Source: JAVBRD01 sp031548365 (GTDB taxonomy: Bacteria > Bacillota > Clostridia > Christensenellales > UBA1750). From it: a stretch of DNA of 64,000 bases. How positions within the stretch are numbered: the stretch's first letter is position 1; each line of letters opens with the position of its first letter. This document shows positions 1 to 7,998 of this stretch, one piece after another. Below the pieces are notes generated by a model. It saw only the letters and a program-made list of their open reading frames with translations, was not told the origin of the DNA and made no database searches. A program made the translations under genes and the position numbers. Location: positions 1 through 64,000 of the forward strand of contig JAVBRD010000013.1 in NCBI GenBank assembly GCA_031548365.1. Reading direction: 5' to 3'.

Positions 1-2
1 AT

Positions 3-77
3 GCGGTAGTAGCTCAGTGGTAGAGTGCCACCTTGCCAAGGTGGATGTCGCGAGTTCGAATCTCGTCTACCGCTCCA
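3..77 (+). tRNA. tRNA-Gly (GCC)
   Basis: Complete cloverleaf. The seven-base acceptor stem GCGGTAG pairs with CTACCGC, followed by discriminator T and an encoded CCA (75-77). The anticodon stem CCACC/GGTGG encloses loop TTGCCAA, giving anticodon GCC, which reads GGC and GGU glycine codons. The T-arm carries GTTCGAATC. It is the first of two tRNA-Gly genes three bases apart, so both probably come from one transcript that may begin outside the window. Confidence 0.97.
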
Positions 78-80
78 TTT

Positions 81-154
81 GCGGGTGTAGCTCAACGGTA
101 GAGTTCCAGCCTTCCAAGCTGGCTGCGTGGGTTCGATTCCCATCACCCGCTCCA
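81..154 (+). tRNA. tRNA-Gly (UCC)
   Basis: Complete cloverleaf with acceptor stem GCGGGTG/CACCCGC, anticodon stem CCAGC/GCTGG and loop CTTCCAA (anticodon UCC, reading GGA and GGG), T-arm GTTCGATTC and encoded CCA at 152-154. It sits three bases after tRNA-Gly(GCC). Together the two isoacceptors cover all four glycine codons. Confidence 0.97.
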
Positions 155-259
155 CAACAAAACACGGCAGAAATGCCCAAAGCAGTGCGCACCGGGGTCT
201 ACGCCCTGACTGCGCGCTTGTTCTTTATTCTAAAAGCCGCGGATGAAGGGGGAGTTGCC

Positions 260-1147
260 TTGGACGCAAACGAACGTGCGCGCGTCATGCTTCGCGTGTC
301 CGTGAGAAACATTATCTCAAACGTGTTGCTCGCGGGCGTAAAAATCGCGGCGGGTTCCCTCGCGGGAAGTCTGGCTGTTATGACGGACGGGCTGAACTCA
401 CTTTCCGATGTTTTCACAACGCTCGTCGTTACGCTCAGCAGCCGCTACATCAACGCGCCACGTGACCTAGAACATCAGTATGGCCACGAAAAGATAGAGT
501 CTGTAGTCACGCTGATCATCTCGCTCTTCCTCGGCCTCGTCGCCTGCTTTACGATCTTCGAGAGCTTTATGCGCTTTGCGCATCGCCGGAGTGTAAGCCT
601 GTCGATTTTCGCGCTGGCCGTTACGCTGCTATCCGCGGGTGCCAAGTTCCTCATGTGCAGGACGACGCTGAAGGCTGCCAGAGCCATTGAAAGCGATGCG
701 CTCGTAGTCGTGGCGGTTGACTACCGCTTTGACGTTGTGATGTCATGCACGGTCTTCTTGGGCGTGCTGCTTGCCATGCTCGGACTCTGGTTCTTTGAGC
801 CGCTTGCCGCTTTGGTTGCGTCCGCGTTTCTGCTCAAGTCGACGGTCGTTTTTTTTGTTGCGTCAGCCAACAAGCTGGTGGATTGCGCGGCGGATCAGCG
901 GACGATCGGCTTGATTGAGCAAACAGCGCTCGCGTGCGAGGGTGTTCGTGAAGTTAACCTGCTTAAGACAAGGCAGCACGGCAGCAAACTCTATGTGGAC
1001 ATCGAAATCAGCGTGGATCCAACGCTCACAGTCTACGATGGGCACGTCATCGCGCAACGTGTTCATGACGATCTCGAAGGCGCGGCGTCCTTCAGAATCA
1101 TCCACTGCATGGTACATGTCAACCCTTACGCGCGGGCGAGCGAGTAA
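260..1147 (+). CDS. cation diffusion facilitator (CDF) family transporter
   Basis: About 295 residues, the usual CDF length. The protein shows the CDF layout of membrane segments: an N-terminal segment ending in TDGLNSLSDVF (the metal-site Asp/Asn/Asp region of TM2), a HEKIES loop motif after TM2/3, then a later segment with VDYRFDVVMS, where CDF proteins carry the second metal-binding pair. A hydrophilic C-terminal domain of about 80 residues follows, like the cytoplasmic dimerisation domain. Family role: proton-driven export of divalent cations such as Zn, Mn or Fe. The metal cannot be assigned. The TTG start at 260 is chosen because AAGGGGGAG sits 7 bases upstream; ATG 173 lacks an SD and ATG 287 is the fallback. 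A terminator follows directly. Confidence 0.88.
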   Translation: MDANERARVMLRVSVRNIISNVLLAGVKIAAGSLAGSLAVMTDGLNSLSDVFTTLVVTLSSRYINAPRDLEHQYGHEKIESVVTLIISLFLGLVACFTIFESFMRFAHRRSVSLSIFALAVTLLSAGAKFLMCRTTLKAARAIESDALVVVAVDYRFDVVMSCTVFLGVLLAMLGLWFFEPLAALVASAFLLKSTVVFFVASANKLVDCAADQRTIGLIEQTALACEGVREVNLLKTRQHGSKLYVDIEISVDPTLTVYDGHVIAQRVHDDLEGAASFRIIHCMVHVNPYARASE

Positions 1148-1148
1148 A

Positions 1149-1182
1149 ACGAACCCGCCGGGTTTAGCGGCGGGTTCGTCTG
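1149..1182 (+). terminator. bidirectional stem-loop terminator
   Basis: Perfect 12-bp stem, ACGAACCCGCCG (1149-1160) with CGGCGGGTTCGT (1168-1179) and a 7-base loop, directly after the CDF stop codon. On the minus strand the stem is followed by GTTTTAC, so it can also serve the cysteine-rich gene ending at 1306. The T-run is weak in the plus direction. Confidence 0.7.
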
Positions 1183-1305
1183 TGCCGTGCGAAAGGCGAT
1201 TTGCCTGTCAAGCGGCGATCAGGTCATCGTGCGCTGCGACCCATCCCAGTGAGGTCCGTCGCACAAACCGGCACGCCGCAGCACCACGGCATGTCAAGCG
1301 TTTGC

Positions 1306-2022
1306 TTAAACACCGCCGCAGCAGCAGCGGCCGTTCGGGCGTCCGCAGGTGCAGACGGGCGAGGGCGGGAAGATCGGGAGGTTGAAGAATTCGTCGCACA
1401 CGTTCTCCGCGAACTCCTCGCAAGGCGGAATCGGGCAGTACCCGAACGAGGGAACAAGCAGCTCCACCTCAGAGATGATCTTGAGGATGACGGTGACGCA
1501 GACCGTAACGGTGAAGACGTTGTTGCCCGAATATGTACCGGAGACACAGATTGCGCTGACGAGCGACTCGAGCGTGAAGGGGACGATGGATTCGTCGGGG
1601 ATGAACATCAGTACGTCGCGGTTGACCGTGATGACGCCGCGGCCGATGCCCTCGATCCCACGGGCGTCGCAAAACAGGATATCGATCGGGATGTCAACCT
1701 TGGCGCGGATGCGGGCGAAGTTGGGGCGATCGCAAAGACGCTCGATGGTCAGATCGCGGATGATGCCGGTGTTCGAGCAGCTGCGGCAGCTCTCAAACGT
1801 GATCGGCGGGGTGATGACCGGGGGGGCTTCGTCGTCTGAGCACACGGCGCACAGCGAGGTCACGGTGATTTTCTGGTCTTTGAGCTGTACCTGCTGCAAG
1901 CAGCTGTCATACACCTTTTTGACCAGCACGCACACCTTCTCGTTCAGACCGCGCAGATCACCGTTGTTGATACGGCCGGGGCAGCAGTCTTGACTGGTGT
2001 TCTTGTAGGAGTAGAACGACAT
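1306..2022 (-). CDS. cysteine-rich protein, possible spore coat/exosporium component
   Basis: 238 residues. I do not recognise a named family with certainty. Cysteines run throughout, in pairs and CxxC-like groups (QDCCPGR near the start, SCRSCSN, CTCGRPNGRCCC at the end). The middle is beta-strand-like with alternating valine/isoleucine (VFTVTVCVTVILKI), as in repeated beta domains of clostridial coat or SPOCS/DUF3794-type proteins; that similarity is an impression, not a match. No signal peptide or membrane segment is seen. Start ATG 2022 has a strong SD (AAGGAGGA). A sigma-K-like promoter lies upstream at 2066-2092. A Cys-rich, apparently cytosolic protein with a mother-cell promoter in a spore former suggests a disulfide-cross-linked coat protein; this is inference. 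Confidence 0.6.
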   Translation of the reverse strand: MSFYSYKNTSQDCCPGRINNGDLRGLNEKVCVLVKKVYDSCLQQVQLKDQKITVTSLCAVCSDDEAPPVITPPITFESCRSCSNTGIIRDLTIERLCDRPNFARIRAKVDIPIDILFCDARGIEGIGRGVITVNRDVLMFIPDESIVPFTLESLVSAICVSGTYSGNNVFTVTVCVTVILKIISEVELLVPSFGYCPIPPCEEFAENVCDEFFNLPIFPPSPVCTCGRPNGRCCCGGV

Positions 2023-2065
2023 GAAAGAGTCCTCCTTCAAAGCGAGTGATGAGTTCCTACAGTTA

Positions 2066-2092
2066 TAGCGTATGCAGACTGGCAGAGGGTGT
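2066..2092 (-). promoter_or_regulatory. sigma-K-like promoter
   Basis: On the minus strand the sequence contains AC, 16 bases, then CATACGCTA. This fits the sigma-K pattern (AC, 16-17 bases, CATAnnnTA). It lies about 45 bases upstream of the cysteine-rich gene's ATG. A short motif such as this can occur by chance. Confidence 0.4.
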
Positions 2093-2122
2093 GTCGGGCC
2101 GGCCAAGATTGGTACACGCCCG

Positions 2123-2151
2123 TTGCATCGCCAACTCCTGTGTGGTAAGCT
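2123..2151 (+). promoter_or_regulatory. possible sigma-A promoter
   Basis: TTGCAT (2123-2128), a 17-base spacer, then TAAGCT (2146-2151), 27 bases before the GTG start of the HAD nucleotidase. Both hexamers are imperfect, so this is only a candidate start for the 2.2-7.1 kb transcript. Confidence 0.3.
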
Positions 2152-2178
2152 ATGCTGAAGGAGCAAGGAGGGTGTCAC

Positions 2179-2856
2179 GTGAAATACAGGGCGGTTTTGC
2201 TCGATGCGGACGACACCATTTTTGACTTCGCGGCGTGTGAACGTAGCGCGTTCGGCGGTCTGTGCGCGGCACTGGGGGTGCCTTTCGACGGAGAGTTGTT
2301 AGTCCGGTATCAACGGATCAATGAACGTCTGTGGGCGAAGCTCGCGCGCGGAGAGACGACCACAGGCCGGCTTCGCTCTCAAAGGTTCGCGGAGTTGTGG
2401 CATCTCATGCCAGGCGATGCCGAGCGCGTGGGAGATCAGTTCATCGCGCTTCTGGGAGAACAGTGCGCGATGTTTCCCGGCGCGCGCCAGGCGCTGGTAG
2501 ACTTAAGTGCCAAGCTCCCGCTCGCGCTGGTGACCAACGGCATTGGAGACGCCCAGCGTTCCCGCCTTTTGGCCGCGGGCATCGACAAGCTGTTCGCATC
2601 GGTCGTTGTTTCCGAGGACATCGGCGCGGCTAAGCCGGAGAAACTGCCGTTTATTACAGCGCTGTCCACGCTCGGAGCTGCCGCGAAGGACGCGGTCATG
2701 GTGGGGGATTCCGCGGAAAACGACATCGCGGGTGCGCAGCGCGTGGGCCTTCACACGATCTGGGTGAACAGCGGCGGTCAGGCGTATCCTTTTGAACAAA
2801 AACCATCGCATGAGACGCGCTCGCTGGCCGAAGCCGTCTTAATCATTTTACGCTAG
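2179..2856 (+). CDS. HAD-family hydrolase, YjjG-type (noncanonical pyrimidine nucleotidase)
   Basis: 225 residues. HAD motif I is LDADDTIFDF near residue 8, with the nucleophile and acid/base aspartates. An alpha-helical cap follows at roughly residues 20-90. Motif II is VTNG near residue 117, motif III the lysine in AAKPEK, and motif IV VMVGDSAENDIAGA. The all-helical C1 cap and the DADDTIFDF signature match the YjjG group, which dephosphorylates odd pyrimidine nucleotides; exact substrate is inferred. The GTG start at 2179 is chosen for AAGGAGGG six bases upstream. The stop is nearly contiguous with the next gene, so the two are probably co-transcribed. Confidence 0.82.
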   Translation: MKYRAVLLDADDTIFDFAACERSAFGGLCAALGVPFDGELLVRYQRINERLWAKLARGETTTGRLRSQRFAELWHLMPGDAERVGDQFIALLGEQCAMFPGARQALVDLSAKLPLALVTNGIGDAQRSRLLAAGIDKLFASVVVSEDIGAAKPEKLPFITALSTLGAAAKDAVMVGDSAENDIAGAQRVGLHTIWVNSGGQAYPFEQKPSHETRSLAEAVLIILR

Positions 2857-2867
2857 GGGTGAAAAGT

Positions 2868-3524
2868 GTGGTTCTCACGGACTTTAGCATCGACATTGAT
2901 CAGGTCGAAGTCATGAATTTGCTCCGTCTGGGAGAGGATTTCCGCGATGAGTTCGCGGAGGTTTGCGCGCAGGTGCGCAAACTCGCCAAGCCCAAGGCTG
3001 TTTTGAGCCAGTCGCAAGTGACGTCTTGGGATGAAGCTGGCCTGTCTGTTGACGGGCAGCGCATCGACAGCCGAATCGCGGCACTGAACATCGCGGCAGG
3101 CGCGCACGTGCTCCCTTATGTCGTCACATGCGGGATGGAGCTGCATGAGTATTTCAGGAGCCAGTCCGATCCGCTCGTGGCGTACTGGTGCGATACGCTC
3201 AACATGCATGTGTTGCGCGAGGCCATCAAGCAGACGCATGAGCGCGCGGAGAAAATCATGGGCGCGGACAAGCTGTTTGCGGTCAATCCCGGTTCCACGG
3301 TCGATTGGCCGCTCACCGGGCAGCGGCTGCTTTTCGGGTTGATCGGCGACGTAACCGCGCAGACCGGCGTAAGGCTTGAGGAAAGCTGCCTGATGACTCC
3401 GACAAAGAGCGTTTCCGGGATATTCTTCAGCGGGGACAAGGAGTACTGCAACTGCATGCTCTGCCCGCGCGAGAAGTGCCCCAACCGCAGAGCCAAACGC
3501 ATGGAGGATCCATGTTTCGCCTAG
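2868..3524 (+). CDS. vitamin B12-dependent methionine synthase activation-domain protein
   Basis: 218 residues (221 if GTG 2859 is used). Resembles the stand-alone activation-domain proteins of Clostridia that correspond to the C-terminal domain of MetH, which binds S-adenosylmethionine during reductive reactivation of cobalamin. Visible features: an N-terminal region with VLRLGEDF-type helices, a central conserved stretch with VVTCGMELHEY, SLSV-like loops and PGSTVDWPLTGQ, and a C-terminal cysteine cluster CNCMLCPREKCPNRR. That cluster is typical of the stand-alone form and looks able to bind metal. No methionine synthase gene lies nearby. GTG 2868 is preferred because AGGGGTGA sits at a normal distance. 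The end overlaps the thioesterase start by 13 bases. Confidence 0.75.
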   Translation: MVLTDFSIDIDQVEVMNLLRLGEDFRDEFAEVCAQVRKLAKPKAVLSQSQVTSWDEAGLSVDGQRIDSRIAALNIAAGAHVLPYVVTCGMELHEYFRSQSDPLVAYWCDTLNMHVLREAIKQTHERAEKIMGADKLFAVNPGSTVDWPLTGQRLLFGLIGDVTAQTGVRLEESCLMTPTKSVSGIFFSGDKEYCNCMLCPREKCPNRRAKRMEDPCFA

Positions 3525-3961
3525 ATTTGACGGTTCGCTACCACGAGACGGATCAGATGGGCGTCGTCCACCACAGCAACTATGCGCGCTGGTTTGAGAA
3601 CGCGCGCGTGGACATGATGAGAGCCTACGGCATGCCGTACAGCGAAATGGAGAAGCGTTCGCTTTTTTCTCCCGTGCTCGAACTCAGGGTCAAGTACATC
3701 CGCCCCGCGCGGTTTGAGGACTCGGTATCCATTCTCGCACGCGTTGCGGAGGCGACCGCAGTGCGAACTGTGGTCATGTACACAGTCGTAACGCCATCCG
3801 GAGTGGTGCTCGCGACAGGCGAGACGCGCCATTGCTACGTCGGTGCAGATTTCAGGCCCGTGTCGCTGGCAAAAGCCGCACCGGAGTTGCTCGCTAAAAT
3901 GCTATCGATGGTGGAGGAGGCTTCGCCCGACCCATCGCATACTAAGGAACAGGAGGCGTAA
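3512..3961 (+). CDS. acyl-CoA thioesterase, YbgC/4-hydroxybenzoyl-CoA thioesterase type
   Basis: 149 residues, the size of a single hotdog domain. The N-terminus carries the YbgC/4HBT active-site pattern YHETDQMGVVHHSNYARWFE, with the catalytic aspartate in TDQMG and the conserved asparagine in HHSNY. The central helix and long beta sheet (ELRVKYIRPARFED) follow as in the family. Family members hydrolyse acyl-CoA thioesters; chain preference cannot be read. ATG 3512 is preceded by GGAGG and overlaps the end of the activation-domain gene, so translation is probably coupled. Ribulokinase begins four bases after the stop. Confidence 0.87.
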   Translation: MFRLDLTVRYHETDQMGVVHHSNYARWFENARVDMMRAYGMPYSEMEKRSLFSPVLELRVKYIRPARFEDSVSILARVAEATAVRTVVMYTVVTPSGVVLATGETRHCYVGADFRPVSLAKAAPELLAKMLSMVEEASPDPSHTKEQEA

Positions 3962-3964
3962 GGC

Positions 3965-5635
3965 ATGGCAAAATACGCGATTGGCGTTGACTTTGGCACC
4001 CTGTCCGCGCGCGCGCTTGTGGTTGAGGTGGAAACTGGCAACGAGCTGGAAGCAGCGGTATACGAGTATCCGCATGCGGTGATGGACGAGCGCTTGCCCG
4101 ATGGCCAGCCGCTCCCGCCCGACTGGGCGCTTCAGCACCCGCAGGACTACCTGGATTGCATGTCTGAAGCCGTCAAAGACGCGGTCAAGAAATCCAAGGT
4201 CGATCCCGCGCAGGTGATTGGGTTGGGCATCGACTTTACCGCGTGCACGATGATCGTCACGGACAAAAAGGGTGTGCCGCTGTGCTTTAAGCCCGAGTTC
4301 GCGGGCAACAAGCACGCGTACGTCAAGCTGTGGAAACACCACGCCGCGCAGGATCATGCCAACCGCCTGAACGCCGTTGCGGCGGAACGCGGCGAAAAAT
4401 GGCTCGCGCGTTATGGCGGTAAGATATCTTCCGAGTGGATGTTCCCCAAAATCTGGCAGCTGCTCGAAGAAGCGCCCGAAGTATTCGCGGCGAGCGAGCG
4501 CATCATGGAAGCTGCGGACTGGGTGATCATGCAGCTAACGGGTGTCGAGGCGCGCAACAGCTGCACGGCCGGCTACAAAGCCATCTGGCACAAACGGGAC
4601 GGCTATCCGTCCGAAGCGTTCTTTGGAGCGCTCGATCCGAGACTCGAGCATGTCGTCGCTGACAAAATGTCGCGCGAGGTCCATTCGCAGGGCGCGAAAG
4701 CGGGCGAGCTGACGAAAAGCGCCGCCGACTTGCTGGGGCTCGCGCCCGGCGTCGCCGTCGCCGTCGCCAACGTCGATGCGCACGCCTCGGTACCCGCCGC
4801 GGGCATCACCGATCCGGGGAGCATGCTCATGATCATGGGCACGTCCACCTGCCACATGCTGCTGGGCGAAAAAGAGAGCATCGTGCCCGGCATGTGTGGC
4901 GTCGTCGAGGACGGCGTGCTTCCCGGATATTTCGGATACGAGGCGGGGCAGAGCTGCGTGGGCGACCACTTTGGCTGGTTTGTTGAGAACTGCGCGCCCG
5001 TGTCGTACGCGGAGGAGGCCAAGGTGCGCGGCATCGACCTACACCGCTTGCTCACGGAAAAGGCTCAGGCGCTCAAGGCCGGGGAGAGCGGACTCGTCGC
5101 GCTCGACTGGTGGAACGGCAACCGCTCCGTGCTGGTCGACGTCGATCTGACAGGCCTCATCGCCGGGCTTACGCTCCAGTCAAAACCGGAGGAGATTTAC
5201 CGCGCGCTGATTGAGGCGACCGCGTTTGGCACGCGCATGATCATCGAGCAGGTTGAAAAATACGGCGTGCCCGTTACACAATTGTACGCGTGCGGAGGCA
5301 TAGCTGAAAAAAACGCGTTCCTGATGCAGGTGTATGCCGACGTGACAAAGCGCGAGATCCGCGTGGCTAAATCATCCCAGGCACCCGCGCTTGGGAGCGC
5401 GATGTTCGGTGCGGTCGCGGCGGGGAGCGCTCGCGCCGGTTACGCCAGCATTTTCGAAGCTGCAAAGAAAATGGGGGGTGTCAAAGACACCGTCTACCGG
5501 CCCAGCACGACCAACGCTGTGGTGTATGACAAGCTCTACGCAGAGTATGAAATTCTGCATGATTTGTTCGGACGAGGTCAAAACGACATGATGAAGCGCT
5601 TAAAGGACATCCGCAAATCTTCCATCAAATCATAG
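3965..5635 (+). CDS. araB: ribulokinase
   Basis: 556 residues, normal for AraB. FGGY-family carbohydrate kinase: N-terminal nucleotide-binding motif GVDFGTLSARALVVEV (residues 5-20), phosphate-binding MIMGTSTCHM in the middle, and the second domain with ACGGIAEKNAFLMQ near residue 440. AraB phosphorylates L-ribulose to L-ribulose 5-phosphate in L-arabinose breakdown. ATG 3965 follows AGGAGGCG. The next gene, 13 bases on, is a FucI/AraA-type isomerase, so the pair would supply ketose formation and phosphorylation. No AraD epimerase or arabinose transporter is present here. Confidence 0.93.
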   Translation: MAKYAIGVDFGTLSARALVVEVETGNELEAAVYEYPHAVMDERLPDGQPLPPDWALQHPQDYLDCMSEAVKDAVKKSKVDPAQVIGLGIDFTACTMIVTDKKGVPLCFKPEFAGNKHAYVKLWKHHAAQDHANRLNAVAAERGEKWLARYGGKISSEWMFPKIWQLLEEAPEVFAASERIMEAADWVIMQLTGVEARNSCTAGYKAIWHKRDGYPSEAFFGALDPRLEHVVADKMSREVHSQGAKAGELTKSAADLLGLAPGVAVAVANVDAHASVPAAGITDPGSMLMIMGTSTCHMLLGEKESIVPGMCGVVEDGVLPGYFGYEAGQSCVGDHFGWFVENCAPVSYAEEAKVRGIDLHRLLTEKAQALKAGESGLVALDWWNGNRSVLVDVDLTGLIAGLTLQSKPEEIYRALIEATAFGTRMIIEQVEKYGVPVTQLYACGGIAEKNAFLMQVYADVTKREIRVAKSSQAPALGSAMFGAVAAGSARAGYASIFEAAKKMGGVKDTVYRPSTTNAVVYDKLYAEYEILHDLFGRGQNDMMKRLKDIRKSSIKS

Positions 5636-5648
5636 TGGAGGCGTTATC

Positions 5649-7127
5649 ATGAACAATCTGCCAAAGATCAAGCTGGGCATTGTGGCCGTCAGCCGCGACT
5701 GTTTCCCCATCGAGCTGTCCCAGCGCCGCCGTTCCGCGGTTGTGAGCGCGTTTCGCAAGGCGGGCGGTGAAATCGTAGAGATTGAAACCGCGGTTGAGAA
5801 CGAAAAAGACGCCCTCGCCGCGCTGAAGGAACTCAAGGATAATGCTGTGGACACGCTGGTGGTTTATCTCGGCAACTTTGGCCCTGAAGGCCCTGAGACC
5901 ATTCTGGCGCAGCGCTTCGGCGGCCCTGTGATGTTCGCCGCCGCCGCAGAGGAAGGCGACCTGGTCGGCGGGCGCGGCGACGCGTACTGTGGTATGCTCA
6001 ACGCGAGCTACAACCTGGGTCTGCGCGGCGTGCGCGCGTATATCCCGGAAAACCCCGTGGGCGACGCGGCAGAAGTGGCGGCGCTCATCGCGGGATTCAT
6101 TCCGATTGCTACTGTGCTCCACGGCATCAAAGGGCTCAAAATCTTTTCATTTGGCCCACGCCCGTTTGATTTCGTGGCGTGCAACGCGCCCATCAAGGCG
6201 CTGTTTGACCTGGGCGTCGAGATCCAAGAGAACTCCGAACTCGACCTGTTCGCTTCTTTCAACGCGCATAAGGATGACAAGCGCATCCCCGGCATCGTCG
6301 CGGAGATGGCGGCGGAGCTTGGCGCGGGCAATAAAATGCCCGGCATCCTTACCCGCCTGGCACAGCACGAGGTCACACTGATCGACTGGTACGAGGCCAA
6401 CATCGGCGCGAGCCGGTACGCGGCGTTCGCCAACAAGTGCTGGCCGGCGTTTCAGACGCAGTTCGGCTTTGTGCCGTGCTACGTCAACTCCCGGCTGGCA
6501 ACCCGAATGATGCCCGTGTCGTGTGAGACCGACATCTACGGCGCGCTCTCCGAGTACATCCTCGCGTGCGCCACGCAGGCGCCGCCCACGCTGCTCGACA
6601 TCAACAACACCGTGCCCAAGACGCTTTTCGACAGCGCCATCAAAGGCAAGTTCAACTACACGCCAGACGACGTGTTCATGGGCTTCCATTGCGGCAACAC
6701 GCCCGCGTGCCATCTGCGCAACCCGGAGATGAAGTATCAGCTCATCATGAACCGTCTGCTCGAACCCACGGGCGATCCCGATATCACGCGCGGTACGCTG
6801 GAAGGCGACATCAAAGCGGGTGGCATCACGTTCTTCAGGTTACAGTCGGACGCGGGCACGGTGCTGCGGAGCTATATCGCCGAGGGTGAGGTTCTGCCTG
6901 TCGAAACCGGCTCTTTCGGCGGTATCGGCGTGTTCGCGATTCCCGAAATGGCGCGTTTTTACCGCCATGTGCTCATCCAGAAACGCTACCCGCACCACGG
7001 CGGAGTTGGCTTCGGTTCTGTCGGGCACGCGCTTTGGGAAGCCATGAAGCTGCTTGGTGTGACGGATATCGCGTACAATCAGCCCAAATCTGAGCGGTAT
7101 CACGGCGAAAATCCCTACGGGAAGTAA
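5649..7127 (+). CDS. L-fucose/L-arabinose isomerase family protein
   Basis: 492 residues, a full-length aldose-ketose isomerase of the FucI/AraA fold. Visible family landmarks are the N-terminal VVSRDCFP-like region, a glutamate in PVSCETDIYGALSEYI, an aspartate in TLLDINN, and a histidine in HHGGVGFGSVGHAL near the C-terminus. These are the positions that bind Mn in FucI. Beside ribulokinase it most likely converts L-arabinose to L-ribulose; a fucose or other deoxysugar role is possible, since no FucK or FucA is here. ATG 5649 has GGAGG seven bases upstream. This is the second step-pair gene of the araB operon. Confidence 0.85.
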   Translation: MNNLPKIKLGIVAVSRDCFPIELSQRRRSAVVSAFRKAGGEIVEIETAVENEKDALAALKELKDNAVDTLVVYLGNFGPEGPETILAQRFGGPVMFAAAAEEGDLVGGRGDAYCGMLNASYNLGLRGVRAYIPENPVGDAAEVAALIAGFIPIATVLHGIKGLKIFSFGPRPFDFVACNAPIKALFDLGVEIQENSELDLFASFNAHKDDKRIPGIVAEMAAELGAGNKMPGILTRLAQHEVTLIDWYEANIGASRYAAFANKCWPAFQTQFGFVPCYVNSRLATRMMPVSCETDIYGALSEYILACATQAPPTLLDINNTVPKTLFDSAIKGKFNYTPDDVFMGFHCGNTPACHLRNPEMKYQLIMNRLLEPTGDPDITRGTLEGDIKAGGITFFRLQSDAGTVLRSYIAEGEVLPVETGSFGGIGVFAIPEMARFYRHVLIQKRYPHHGGVGFGSVGHALWEAMKLLGVTDIAYNQPKSERYHGENPYGK

Positions 7128-7183
7128 GCGTTGGTTCCGCCCTGTGGATCTCTCCCGCGATAAATGACAGCGGAGTGAAAAAT

Positions 7184-7846
7184 ATGCGCCCGAAAGGCTA
7201 CGTCAAAATCGTGATATGGATTGCACTCACGCTGATATTGGCGTACGCAACGCCCATCATCACGCGTGACATCACGGGCGAGTTTGGATTTTTCGCTTCG
7301 CTGCAGACCCCGGTCCCTCAAACCGCCGCGCCGTTTCGGAGCGTTCCCTCGCTCTACGCGGGCACCAGAAGCGTCGACGCCGATGCTGTTGTTATTGCGC
7401 AGCCCAGTGTGGAGGAGCTGTCCTCTCTCGTGCGCGCCATGCAGCCGGGCTCGGTGAAGCTCACGCCAGTTGACCCGGAAAACGCGCACATCCTGCCAGA
7501 CTGCACGGCTTTTCGCGACAGCCAGTACGAGTATCAGATCAACGGACTGACCCGTGAAATCATGCTCAAACAAGCGCTCGCGCCCAGCGCCGCAACCTCA
7601 GGCACCGCGCTTACAGATGAGGAGCTGCAAAAACGCGTTCGCGGTGAGATCGACCGCATGTGCACACGCTTTTTCACCGAGGCGAACGTCAAAACCGACA
7701 TCGAGGTCAGCCGTATGGGCCGCTTGGCAACTGTCCGCATTCGCCGCTTCGCCGGTGAAGCCGAACAAGGAGGGGCGAAAGCCGACCTGTACGAAGACGG
7801 CACGTTGATCAGCTGCTACGCGTCCGCGGAAATCAAGCCTGAGTAG
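7184..7846 (+). CDS. hypothetical membrane-anchored protein
   Basis: 220 residues, no family recognised. One membrane segment near the N-terminus (IVIWIALTLILAYATPII) is not followed by a cleavage site I trust, so it may be a signal anchor. The remainder is hydrophilic and would be extracytoplasmic. ATG 7184 is preferred because GGAGTGA lies eight bases upstream; GTG 7175 overlaps that SD. The gene begins 56 bases after the isomerase and ends before a strong hairpin, so it may be the last member of the araB transcript. Confidence 0.6.
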   Translation: MRPKGYVKIVIWIALTLILAYATPIITRDITGEFGFFASLQTPVPQTAAPFRSVPSLYAGTRSVDADAVVIAQPSVEELSSLVRAMQPGSVKLTPVDPENAHILPDCTAFRDSQYEYQINGLTREIMLKQALAPSAATSGTALTDEELQKRVRGEIDRMCTRFFTEANVKTDIEVSRMGRLATVRIRRFAGEAEQGGAKADLYEDGTLISCYASAEIKPE

Positions 7847-7910
7847 GCGGGACGGGGAAGGCAGCGCGAAAGCACAGCCACCGCCCCTGCATATGGTCTT
7901 TTGCACGGCA

Positions 7911-7955
7911 AGCCAAGGCCCCCATGGCAACTCGCGCGCCATGGGGGCCTTGGCT
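7911..7955. terminator. strong bidirectional terminator hairpin
   Basis: Perfect 18-bp inverted repeat: AGCCAAGGCCCCCATGGC (7911-7928) pairs with 7938-7955 around a 9-base loop. It lies between the convergent unknown gene (ends 7846, plus) and DUF4956 gene (ends 7999, minus). The plus side is followed by CTGTATATTT. It most likely stops both transcripts. Confidence 0.85.
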
Positions 7956-7998
7956 CTGTATATTTGCGAAACTGGGTTCGAGGAGTGAACCGGTCCCG

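Noticed and set aside
1201..1993. Plus-strand frames of 212 and 214 codons across the cysteine-rich gene
   Set aside because: They are antisense to a minus-strand gene with a strong SD and meaningful Cys pattern; their products are arginine/alanine-rich and low in complexity.
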